Of a DNA stretch of 64,000 nucleotides, positions 27,152-34,598 are shown piece after piece. The notes beneath the pieces are model-generated. The model did no database searches. It worked only from the letters and a program-made list of their open reading frames with translations, and was not told the origin of the DNA. The position numbers and the translations under genes were made by a program. The stretch is from Streptomyces paludis (lineage in GTDB: Bacteria; Actinomycetota; Actinomycetes; Streptomycetales; Streptomycetaceae), in contig NZ_CP031194.1 of the NCBI RefSeq assembly GCF_003344965.1, positions 7,750,001-7,814,000 of the forward strand, in the 5' to 3' direction. Positions within the stretch are counted from its first letter, which is position 1. Each line of letters starts with the position of its first letter.

Positions 27152-27180
27152 AACCCGGTGAACCTTCCCGGTCACAGCAC
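27152..27180 (-). repeat. Right terminal inverted repeat of the IS630-type element
   Basis: The complement of the left repeat with two mismatches. It ends GGTCACAGCAC and is followed by TA at 27181-27182. The end lies only 10 bases from the stop of the next gene, which it leaves intact. Confidence 0.88.
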
Positions 27181-27190
27181 TAGGGCCTGG

Positions 27191-27517
27191 TCAGAGCACC
27201 CGGCGGCCGGCGAGCGCCGCCACTTCCGTGAAGTACGCGCGGAACAGCGGCTCGTCGCCCGGCGGCACGCGGACCGCCTGCGTGTTGCGGTACCGGAAGG
27301 CGAGCCGGTCGGTGCCGTAGAGAACGGTGTCCGGATCCCGTACGACACCGAGGATCAGCTCACCGGGTCTGTCCGGCTTCTTGTAGAGCACCAGCGCCCC
27401 GAGCCAGCGCAGCGGCACCCGGAACCCGTACTCGATGCCGTCCAGCGGGAAGAGTTCGAACACCCCCCGGTCCACACGCAGATGCAGGTTCTCGTAGTCG
27501 AACGTGAGCGGATCCAC
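27191..27517 (-). CDS. Conserved actinobacterial protein of unknown function
   Basis: GTG at 27517 opens 108 residues beginning MDPLTFDYENLHLRVDRGVF, then GIEYGFRVPLRWLGALVLYK and PLFRAYFTEVAALAGRRVL at the end. A GGGAGG site lies about 12 bases upstream. The sequence is rich in short strands and looks like a small beta-sheet domain known from Streptomyces hypothetical proteins. No catalytic motif is visible. The frame continues upstream to 27688, but that part is Arg-rich and non-coding in style. The IS630-type element sits just past its stop and may have separated it from earlier neighbours. Confidence 0.65.
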   Translation of the reverse strand: MDPLTFDYENLHLRVDRGVFELFPLDGIEYGFRVPLRWLGALVLYKKPDRPGELILGVVRDPDTVLYGTDRLAFRYRNTQAVRVPPGDEPLFRAYFTEVAALAGRRVL

Positions 27518-28018
27518 GAGGGGACGGTACCTCCCCGGCCGGCACCGGCGACGACCGGGGCCCGGACCCTCGGCATCGCCGGCCGATACAAATTCAGCCA
27601 TCGGCCTGCGGCTGATCCACCGCCTGCGCCGGACGGTGGCCGATGTGACGGCCGTGCGGCGTGTCCGGCTCTCCCGCGCTGCCTTCACCGCCCTCGGCCA
27701 CCGGCATCACGAGTTCAGTCCCAGTTAAGCAAACTCCCCCATTTCCCACGGTGAACCGATTGTTGAAGGCGCCACGGGCTCGTAACCAGGCCGAATCGAC
27801 GGTGTTACTCCAGAGGTGTTTTCTCTAGTCTGGGCGGCGGCACCGGACATCACTGTCCTGATTGTGGTGCTGTTCGCGGCCCGCGGTGCCGTGTGGTCCC
27901 GCATCGACAACGATGTCAGACTGTGGGAAGACAGACTACGGAACAAGGACCGGTAGGCCCTCAGTCAATGTTGACGAGCCTGGCGCAGCCGTCCGAAGAA
28001 CCTTCTGTGAGGAACGGG
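27518..28018. other. Intergenic region upstream of the first PAS-LuxR gene
   Basis: No gene is supported here. It separates the accessory zone from the polyene cluster and should carry the promoter of the regulator at 28019. A sequence at about 27,815-27,830 ending TTTTCTCTAG matches the PAS-LuxR operator consensus at only 11 of 16 positions, too weak to call. Confidence 0.4.
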
Positions 28019-28720
28019 ATGCACGAGAAGAGCAGTTATCGGACGGAACATCCGCACGCGGAACCCCAGTACATTGGTACACACCAATGGACGCCGTTCC
28101 GGTCGGCTGCCATGTTCGACTCCCTGTTTGAGCGCTCCGGAGTCGGAATGGCGGCCCTGAACCCACGCGGACGGATCCGGCAGGCCAACGATGCCTTGCT
28201 GGCCCTGCTCGACCAGAACAACTCCCAGTTACACGATGTTGAGTTCGCCGAACTCGTGCACCCCGATAGCCGCTCCCGACTACGGGTTGGCCTCGACCAG
28301 CTCAGCCGCGGTCGCACCGGGCGTTTTACCGAGTACGTCAAGGTCCCCCGCTCATGTCATGGCGCGGGCGGCAATCTGACGGCGTTGAGGGTGCGTACCG
28401 ACGTCCAGTGCGACAGCTCGCTTCTCGTGCTGCTTCAAGTCCCCCCGGCGCCCGCCGTGTGTCAGCCGGATGGTGCCCAGTCCGCTCTGCTGGGCGAGGC
28501 GGAGGCCAAGATACTCGAAGGGCTCGCCGCCGGCGCCTCCACCGTACAGTTGGCCAGTCAGCTGTACCTGAGCTGCAAGGGTGTCGAATACCACGTCAGC
28601 GCCATGCTCCGACGGCTCGGTGTGCCCAACCGGCCGGCTCTGGTCTCGCGTGCCTACGCGATGGGCATTCTCAACAGCGGCAGCTGGCCACCGAGGGTGC
28701 AGCAGGCGCACCTGCGTTGA
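28019..28720 (+). CDS. PAS-LuxR family transcriptional regulator (1)
   Basis: ATG at 28019 after GAGGAACGGG gives 233 residues. Residues about 30-120 form a PAS domain (FDSLFERSGVGMAALNPRGR, then FAELVHPDSRSRLRVGLDQL). The C-terminus (about 160-215) is a LuxR helix-turn-helix (EAKILEGLAAGASTVQLASQ, then VEYHVSAMLRRLGVPNRPAL). This is the architecture of PimM, NysRIV, AmphRIV and FscRI, the positive pathway regulators of polyene macrolide clusters. Known members bind a 16-bp palindrome; similar sequences occur before the P450 and PKS genes here. A strong hairpin separates it from the convergent paralogue downstream. Confidence 0.88.
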   Translation: MHEKSSYRTEHPHAEPQYIGTHQWTPFRSAAMFDSLFERSGVGMAALNPRGRIRQANDALLALLDQNNSQLHDVEFAELVHPDSRSRLRVGLDQLSRGRTGRFTEYVKVPRSCHGAGGNLTALRVRTDVQCDSSLLVLLQVPPAPAVCQPDGAQSALLGEAEAKILEGLAAGASTVQLASQLYLSCKGVEYHVSAMLRRLGVPNRPALVSRAYAMGILNSGSWPPRVQQAHLR

Positions 28721-28804
28721 CTCCGGCTTCCGCAAGGCGGGGTGTCCGGGAGCCGGCTGAGACAGAAACACTCCTGCCCGGAGGGCCTTCCGGACGCCTC
28801 GTAC

Positions 28805-28844
28805 CCCGGATGTGGGCCGGACGCAGGTCCGGCCCACATCCGGG
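28805..28844. terminator. Bidirectional hairpin terminator between convergent regulators
   Basis: A perfect 18-bp inverted repeat (28805-28822 with 28827-28844) has a four-base GCAG loop. It lies between two genes that converge, so it probably stops transcription from both sides. No long T-run follows, as is common in Streptomyces. Confidence 0.8.
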
Positions 28845-28904
28845 ATGGATGGAACTGCCCACACGTGGCCCTGCGGGCCGCGTTCCCCCGGTTCCCGTCC
28901 GTCC

Positions 28905-29600
28905 TCATACCTCCACGTATGCCGGATGGACGGCGGGCGGCCAACTCTCCGTGCCTAATAAGCTCATGGAGTATGCCTTGGAGACCAGTTCGGTCCGGTT
29001 GAGGGCTTTGAATTTGCGCATCAAAGATGTTACGCGGTACTCCACTCCGCCCCTGCTCATGTGCAGAGCGACCGCCAGCTTGGTGGTGGACAGGCCGGCG
29101 GCGACGCCCTCAAGAATCTTGGCGTCCATCGGAGTGAGCAGCATTCCACGCTGAACAATGGCTTGTGCCTTGCCGACCCGGGAAGTATGGCTGACCAGTA
29201 CCAGAATGGAGTCGAATTCGCCACTCGATTTGACAACCGAGACGGCGATCAGATCGCCGAACAGCAGTGCGCCGTCCCGTCTGACAGCGATGATCTGTGT
29301 ATGGACGCGATCACGCTCGCCTGTTCTCAGCGAAGCCAGCTCACCATCGATAAATCTCCGTACCGTCGGATGCAGCAACGCAAGGAATGGACGGCCGTAA
29401 CTGTCCTGAGGTTTACGGTCGAACTGTGTGAGAAAATCGGTGTTGGCCTCACGCAGGCACAGCGCACCGTCCAGCATCGCCATACAGAGTCCGGCCTGCT
29501 CGAACATCGACTGGAAGATCTCGCTGCCCTCCAGGTACCGCTTCGCCGTGGCCGGCGGGGTGTAGGTCAATTCCGTGCCACGCGGTTCATTGTTGTTCAT
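28905..29600 (-). CDS. PAS-LuxR family transcriptional regulator (2)
   Basis: ATG at 29600 (MNNNEPRGTELTY) gives 231 residues; an ATG at 29627 would add nine. The PAS part is at about 25-130 (EIFQSMFEQAGLCMAMLDGA, then PFLALLHPTVRRFIDGELAS). The LuxR part is at about 155-215 (DAKILEGVAAGLSTTKLAVA, then VEYRVTSLMRKFKALNRTEL). It shares the motif order, the GVEY core and the SWPP ending with the convergent gene at 28019, so the two are paralogues. A role in regulating the polyene cluster is inferred from family and position. Its upstream region shows no clear copy of the operator consensus. Confidence 0.86.
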   Translation of the reverse strand: MNNNEPRGTELTYTPPATAKRYLEGSEIFQSMFEQAGLCMAMLDGALCLREANTDFLTQFDRKPQDSYGRPFLALLHPTVRRFIDGELASLRTGERDRVHTQIIAVRRDGALLFGDLIAVSVVKSSGEFDSILVLVSHTSRVGKAQAIVQRGMLLTPMDAKILEGVAAGLSTTKLAVALHMSRGGVEYRVTSLMRKFKALNRTELVSKAYSMSLLGTESWPPAVHPAYVEV

Positions 29601-29783
29601 GGGTGTCGCCGCTCTCGTGAAAGGCATGACGGCGCCGGCGGATGGCGCTCACGATCTGGTGGTGTACGAGACATCGGGACCGCTTCCGAGACGGTTGTCC
29701 AAGGATTTCCGTGGCAACGGCCGTTTCCGAAGCCGGGCGAAGGGTCTTCGGGACCGAGGTTGACCAGTCCGGCGGATGTGCCT

Positions 29784-30245
29784 TCACACGCCCTCCGTCG
29801 GTGCCTGCCGTGTGGCGGGCGAGAGCGAGGTGGGGGTCTGCCAAGGGCGGTGTGCCGGTGACGACAGGACAGGCCGTGCCGGATGCCGTGTACCGCGCAT
29901 GACGGTGTGAGGGGCCACGCTGTGCCGTGCGCGGCCGGGGCGGCCCCGGCAGGTGATGGTGTTGTGGATGGCGACACTCGTCCGGGCGTCGTGTGCCGGT
30001 TGCCGCCGGGCGATGGGCGCGGTGACGGCAGAGGGTGAGAAGGGCACTGCCCACTCGTCGGCCAGGAAGCACCGGTCCTTGCACCTGGCGAAGGCTGCGG
30101 CGAGTCCCGGCGAGGAGGGACACGTGTCGTGTCCGGTCACCGCGGCGCTCGACCCGGTCGCGCGGGTGAAGGCGGTGCCGAGCAATTCCGCTTCCACCTC
30201 GTCCCATTGGCCCGGTACCCCGCCGCGTACGACGTAGGTCTTCAC
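29784..30245 (-). CDS. Possible small protein of unknown function
   Basis: GTG at 30245, preceded by AAGGAAC, opens 153 residues beginning MKTYVVRGGVPGQWDEVEAE, then LLGTAFTRATGSS and RCKDRCFLADEWAVPFSPSA. The first half has balanced composition and GC-rich third positions typical of coding DNA. The second half becomes rich in Arg, His and Pro and less convincing, so the true 3' end or frame may differ. I recognise no family. It would lie just upstream of, and on the same strand as, the second PAS-LuxR gene. Confidence 0.35.
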   Translation of the reverse strand: MKTYVVRGGVPGQWDEVEAELLGTAFTRATGSSAAVTGHDTCPSSPGLAAAFARCKDRCFLADEWAVPFSPSAVTAPIARRQPAHDARTSVAIHNTITCRGRPGRARHSVAPHTVMRGTRHPARPVLSSPAHRPWQTPTSLSPATRQAPTEGV

Positions 30246-31470
30246 GTTCCTTGATGACAGATCCGCCGTGAACGTTCCGCTTCGGTCCCTCCTTTTCCGC
30301 GTGCCCGGCGTGTCCGGCGGTGGCAGGAAGAGCCGAACCCGTGATTCGCGCAACTTCCCGGCCCGAGGCGCCCGGATCACCCGGCCTGCCTCGCCCCGCC
30401 GTCGGCTTTGCCGTCCTTTCCGGCCGGCCGTGACTCCGGCTCCTGCGACAGGACCCGTCCCGCCACGGCACTCCCGACCCCCGCCCGGCCCCACGGCCGG
30501 CTTCTGTCCGTATGCTCCGGCGCGGCACGGGTGCGGCGTTGTTCTCCTTGGTTTCTCCTGCCCGACATCACGCCGTACTGCACGGGTGCGCCGGATACCT
30601 CTTCGAATTCTCCCGGCGCGACGTTGGTTTCGGCTGTCCTGCCGGTCGGGGGAATCCTGTTCATTCCGGGGAGCGGGCCGTGAATAATTCGACCCTTACT
30701 GCGTCGTGCGGACCGCCCGGCGCACCGAACGGGATGGGGGATCCCGATCATTGATCTCCTGACTGTTCTTGTCGTCTTCATCTCTCGGCCCCGGAGAAGT
30801 TGTCCGGCCTGTTGCGGCCCCTTCAGCCGGCATCTCCTGTCCGTGTTCCTCCCGCCCTGTCCGGGGACACCAGTGCAGGGCAGCGGGATACGGCAGGCGG
30901 ACTTCACGGTTTGAGGTATCGGGATCGGTGTGAACTCACCGCTCCCAGGGCGCGTTGCCGATCTTCTGCGCCAATGCCGTTTCCGGCGGGCGCTTTTGGG
31001 CAGGGTGCTGACGGAGGGCGTCCGCCGGACCTCGCGGTCCTGAGGTCGCCGGGCCGCGGACACCTTGATCGATTCTGCCGATCCCGCAGGTCGACAGCTC
31101 CTTTTTCTGCTCCTCTCTCTGCCTGCGGCAGCCCTGATAACACCCCCGGCGAGACGGCAGATCGGGCCATCGCTCGATGGCTTCGCTTTACATAATTGCC
31201 CAGACTGTTCGGTGGAAACTGTCTTGTCAAGACGCCCCAGTGCGGACGGTCGAGCATCAGGTTTCGCTGCTCACTTCTGCTCGGAACGGGGCCCGCCCAG
31301 GGTTTGTCCAATGCTGCTTCAGGTTGCCCCGGAGCGCGCGGTTGACACTTTGGGCATGTGCATGACTTGAGCGATTCGACGGCTGCCTGGTTTCGGTAAG
31401 TATTTTCGATTCTTATCCGTTCCTGTGTGGGTTTGTCGTTCAGGCGGCGCCTGCCGACTGAAGCGATTGT
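30246..31470. other. Long intergenic region without a supported gene
   Basis: About 1.2 kb before the P450 operator shows no open frame with coding character. It contains a TTGACA at 31342-31347. It also has a relatively AT-rich segment near 31,385-31,420, unusual for this window, which may include promoter elements for the P450. The rest may be remnants of lost genes, since no family is recognisable. Confidence 0.4.
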
Positions 31471-31486
31471 CTAGGGAATTCCAGCA
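31471..31486 (+). promoter_or_regulatory. Candidate PAS-LuxR (PimM-type) operator before the P450 gene
   Basis: CTAGGGAATTCCAGCA matches the published PimM consensus CTVGGGAWWTCCCBAG at 13 of 16 positions, with the left ten perfect. It lies 56 bases before the P450 start, a fitting place for an activator. Two PAS-LuxR regulators are encoded nearby. Confidence 0.65.
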
Positions 31487-31542
31487 GGGGACGGCGTCAT
31501 TCTTCCGGTGCTACCTGCCCTCACGCGGAAAGGACGCGAGCC

Positions 31543-32694
31543 ATGACTATGGCCGAAGACGACATTCCCCAGATGGCATCCCTGGCCGCGCCGCTGCTCG
31601 GAGTCAATGAGGAACTGCGGGCGATGCAGGCGGAGCGCCCGATCTGGAAGGTCCGGACCTACGCGGGCGACGAAGCCTGGCTGGTGATGGGTGCTCCGGA
31701 GGTCAAGAAGCTCCTGGTCGACCGGCGGTTGGGCCGTTCGCATCCCGACCCGAGCAATGCGCCGAAGTACGTGCCGAGCCCGGTGTTCGAGCAGATCATG
31801 ACGGAATTCGAGCACCATGCCGAGCTTCGGTCGCTGCTCACGCCCTACTTCTCGCGCGCGTCCATGCGGGCGATCCAGCCGAAGGTCGAAGGGGCCGTGG
31901 CGGAACTGGTTGACGCGATGCTGGGCGGCGAACGCCCCGCGGACGTGCAGAAGGTGCTGGCGCGGCCGTTGTCCATGCGTGTGCTGTGTGAGCTGGTCGG
32001 CATTCCCGTGGCCGACCAGGAACTGGTCGGCCGGCTGCTGAGCGGGATGGCCGCGGGGGACGCTGAGGCCACCCTCGACACATACCTGGCCGAAATCGCG
32101 GCGCGGCGCCGCGCCGCACCGGAGAAGGACATGATCTCGGGGCTGGTCGCCGCGGGACAGACCGACGAGCGGATCGCGACGCTGATCGTCATGCTGCTGT
32201 TCGCCGGACACGAGAGCGTCGCCACACACATCGGCTTCGGTGTGGCCCGGCTGGCCACCGACGACGCGCTGCGTGAGGCGTTGATCAAGGACCCCGAGCT
32301 GATTGAGCCGATTGTCGAGGAGACGCTGCGCACCGCGAGCCACGGTGGTGGAGCGCAGCCCCACTACGCCAACGCGGATATCGAGATCGCGGGGGTGACG
32401 ATCCGGGCCGGAGACCTTGTGCTGCCGGACTTCGCGCTCGCCAACTTCGATGCCCGGGTCTTCGAGAATCCCGAAGCCGTGGACATCACACGCGAGCCCA
32501 ACTCGCACCTGGCGTTCGCGCACGGCATCTGGCACTGCCTCGGCGCGCCACTGGCCCGGATGGAGCTGCGCAGCGTCTACGCGACGCTGTTCGAGCGGGC
32601 ACCCACCCTCCGGCTCTCGGTGTCGCTCGACACGCTCAACAGCGAGGCGGAACAACTGTTCTCGGCCATGCCCGAGCTGAAGGTCACCTGGTAG
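31543..32694 (+). CDS. Cytochrome P450 of polyene tailoring type (probably NysL/AmphL/PimD-like)
   Basis: This 383-residue bacterial class I P450 has the heme-thiolate motif FAHGIWHCLGAPLARME near residues 327-343, the ExxR pair as EETLR near 262, and an I-helix AGHESVATH near 223. The usual Thr of the I-helix is Ser here. From memory, the CYP161 epoxidase PimD has the same change, which favours the CYP161 group (NysL, AmphL, PimD) over the CYP105H group that oxidises the methyl branch (NysN, AmphN, PimG). It would hydroxylate or epoxidise the polyene macrolide ring. It needs a ferredoxin, and none is adjacent. The ATG follows GGAAAGGACGCG. Its stop lies 20 bases from that of the convergent ABC gene. 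Confidence 0.8.
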   Translation: MTMAEDDIPQMASLAAPLLGVNEELRAMQAERPIWKVRTYAGDEAWLVMGAPEVKKLLVDRRLGRSHPDPSNAPKYVPSPVFEQIMTEFEHHAELRSLLTPYFSRASMRAIQPKVEGAVAELVDAMLGGERPADVQKVLARPLSMRVLCELVGIPVADQELVGRLLSGMAAGDAEATLDTYLAEIAARRRAAPEKDMISGLVAAGQTDERIATLIVMLLFAGHESVATHIGFGVARLATDDALREALIKDPELIEPIVEETLRTASHGGGAQPHYANADIEIAGVTIRAGDLVLPDFALANFDARVFENPEAVDITREPNSHLAFAHGIWHCLGAPLARMELRSVYATLFERAPTLRLSVSLDTLNSEAEQLFSAMPELKVTW

Positions 32695-32714
32695 ACGACC
32701 GTGGTGGTTCGCCG

Positions 32715-34598
32715 TTACAGGCGCAGCGTGCTGACGAACTGGGACGTGTACAAGTGGGCGTAGGCGCCGTCCACGGCGAGCAGCTCGTCGTGGGTGCCCT
32801 GCTCCACGATTCGGCCCTGGTCCATCACAAGGATCAGGTCCGCATCGCGGATGGTGGACAGCCGGTGCGCGATCACGAAGCTGGTTCGTCCCCGGCGCAG
32901 CTCCGCCATAGCCTTCTGTACCAGCAGTTCGCTGCGGGTATCGACCGAACTCGTCGCCTCGTCGAGGATCAGCACGGCGGGAGAGGCGAGGAACGCCCGC
33001 GCCACCGTGATGAGCTGTTTCTCACCGGCGCTGATGCCCGCTGCCTCGTCGAGCACGGTGTCGTAGCCGTGCGGAAGGGTTCTCACGAAGTGGTCCACTC
33101 GCATCGCCTTGGCGGCGGCCACGATCTTCTCGCGGGTTACACCCGGGCGTCCGTACGCGATGTTCTCCGCCACCGTTCCCTCGAACAGCCACGTGTCCTG
33201 GAGCACCAGGCCGGTGCGCGAGCGGAGATCCTCACGGCTCATCGTCGCGATGTCCGTTCCGTCGAGCAGGATCCGCCCGGAGTCCGGCTCGTAGAAGCGC
33301 ATCAGAAGGTTGCCGAGTGTGGTCTTGCCCGCGCCGGTCGGTCCCACGATCGCGACCGTCGTTCCCGGCCGGACCGACAGGGAGAAGCCTTCGATCAGCG
33401 GGCGGTCCGGCGTGTAGCGGAACCCGACGTCCTGGAACTCCACCTGTCCGGCGACGTTGCCGGGGGTGACCGGATGAGCCGGGTCGGCCGACTGCTCGTC
33501 GGCGTCCAGGAAGTCGAAGACACGTTCGGCCGAGGCCAGACCGGACTGGAACCTGCCGACCACCGAGCCGATCTGGCCGGCCTGGTTGCTGAACTGGTTG
33601 GCGTACTGCAGGAACGCCTGCACCTCGCCGATGGACAACGCGCCCGTGGAGACCCGCAGCACACCGACAACCGCCACGGCGACATAGTTGAGGTTCGATA
33701 CGAAGATCAGCGCGGGCTCGACGGTCGCCGAGAGGAACGACGCCGCCCGGCCCGACTCGTACGTCGTCTTGTTGTGCTTGTCGAACTCCGCCTCGCTGAG
33801 AGTCTGCCGTCCGAACACCCGCACCAGTGTGTGGCCGCTGTACATGTCCTCGACGTGTGTGGCCAGGGCTCCTGTCGCGGCCCACTGCTCGGCGAACCTC
33901 GGCCGTGCCCGGCCACTCAGCTTCGCCGCGATCACCGCGCATACGGGAAGGCTCACCAGCAGCAGGGCCGCCAGCGGCGGCGAGATCACGAACATCACCG
34001 CGGTGAGCCCGGTCGCGTACAGAACAGCGGTGACCAGCTGGCTGAGGGTCTGCTGGAGCACCTGCTGCATGTTGTCGACGTCGTTGGTGACGCGGCCGAG
34101 AAGCTCGCCCCGCGGCTGCCCGTCGAAGTAACCGAGAGGCAGCTTGGCCAGCTTCTCCTCCACCCGTCGGCGCACGTCCCGGGCGACCGCCTGCACGACA
34201 TTCGCCGCGATCCTCTCCTGCGCGAAGTTCGCGGCCGACCCGCCCGCGTACAGTGCCACCACCGTCACCAGCACCGATGCCACCGCCGCGAAGTCGATAC
34301 CGTGACCGGGCAGGAAGTCGACCGTGCTGTACACGGACGCGAGGGTGGTCCGGCCCTCCGCGCGGAGCTGGTCCAGGGCCTCTGCCTTCGTCAGCCCCGC
34401 CGGCGTCGCCTGGCCTGCCACGCCGGCGACGATCAGGTCGGTGGCGTAGCCGAGGAGCAGCGGGGCGACGGTGTTCACCACGACTCCGGCGAAGCTCACC
34501 AGGAGCGCGATGGTGAGGACCAGCCGATGCGACCGCAGGAGCCGCGCGATCGCCCGTAACGTGCCCTTCGCATGGGTGACTCGCTTCTTCTCTTTCAT
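32715..34598 (-). CDS. ABC exporter subunit with canonical Walker B (NysG/AmphG-type pair)
   Basis: ATG at 34598 overlaps the stop of the upstream partner gene (ATGA) after GGAGGAGG. The 627-residue protein has a six-helix exporter domain (about 25-330; VLTIALLVSFAGVVVNTVAP, then AVLYATGLTAVMFVIS) and a nucleotide-binding domain (about 370-620). The latter has Walker A GPTGAGKTT, signature ISAGEKQ (deviating from LSGGQ), Walker B VLILDEAT with the catalytic Glu, and H-loop IAHRLSTI. It pairs with the other subunit in a heterodimeric exporter. The same pair (NysG/NysH, AmphG/AmphH, PimA/PimB) sits in polyene clusters and is thought to export the product. Confidence 0.9.
   Translation of the reverse strand: MKEKKRVTHAKGTLRAIARLLRSHRLVLTIALLVSFAGVVVNTVAPLLLGYATDLIVAGVAGQATPAGLTKAEALDQLRAEGRTTLASVYSTVDFLPGHGIDFAAVASVLVTVVALYAGGSAANFAQERIAANVVQAVARDVRRRVEEKLAKLPLGYFDGQPRGELLGRVTNDVDNMQQVLQQTLSQLVTAVLYATGLTAVMFVISPPLAALLLVSLPVCAVIAAKLSGRARPRFAEQWAATGALATHVEDMYSGHTLVRVFGRQTLSEAEFDKHNKTTYESGRAASFLSATVEPALIFVSNLNYVAVAVVGVLRVSTGALSIGEVQAFLQYANQFSNQAGQIGSVVGRFQSGLASAERVFDFLDADEQSADPAHPVTPGNVAGQVEFQDVGFRYTPDRPLIEGFSLSVRPGTTVAIVGPTGAGKTTLGNLLMRFYEPDSGRILLDGTDIATMSREDLRSRTGLVLQDTWLFEGTVAENIAYGRPGVTREKIVAAAKAMRVDHFVRTLPHGYDTVLDEAAGISAGEKQLITVARAFLASPAVLILDEATSSVDTRSELLVQKAMAELRRGRTSFVIAHRLSTIRDADLILVMDQGRIVEQGTHDELLAVDGAYAHLYTSQFVSTLRL

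Larger units (their letters stand above)
25291..27182. mobile_element. IS630-type element carrying a P-loop kinase passenger gene
   Basis: Near-perfect inverted repeats bound this segment: 25293-25321 on the left pairs with 27152-27180 on the right, with two mismatches in 29 bases. The outer sequence is GTGCTGTGACCG. Each end is flanked by TA, the target dinucleotide duplicated by IS630/Tc1-mariner elements. The 1,888-bp interior contains the transposase gene and, downstream on the same strand, a complete AAA/P-loop kinase gene. It is therefore an IS with a passenger. Both genes look intact, so the element may still be able to move. Confidence 0.85.

Noticed and set aside
27815..27830. A PAS-LuxR operator-like sequence before the first regulator
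   Set aside because: Only 11 of 16 positions match the consensus, close to what chance would give in a promoter search.
29587..30528. A 313-codon minus-strand frame upstream of the second PAS-LuxR gene
   Set aside because: Arg/Gly-rich with no family signal; the shorter frame 29784-30245 in another register has better coding character.
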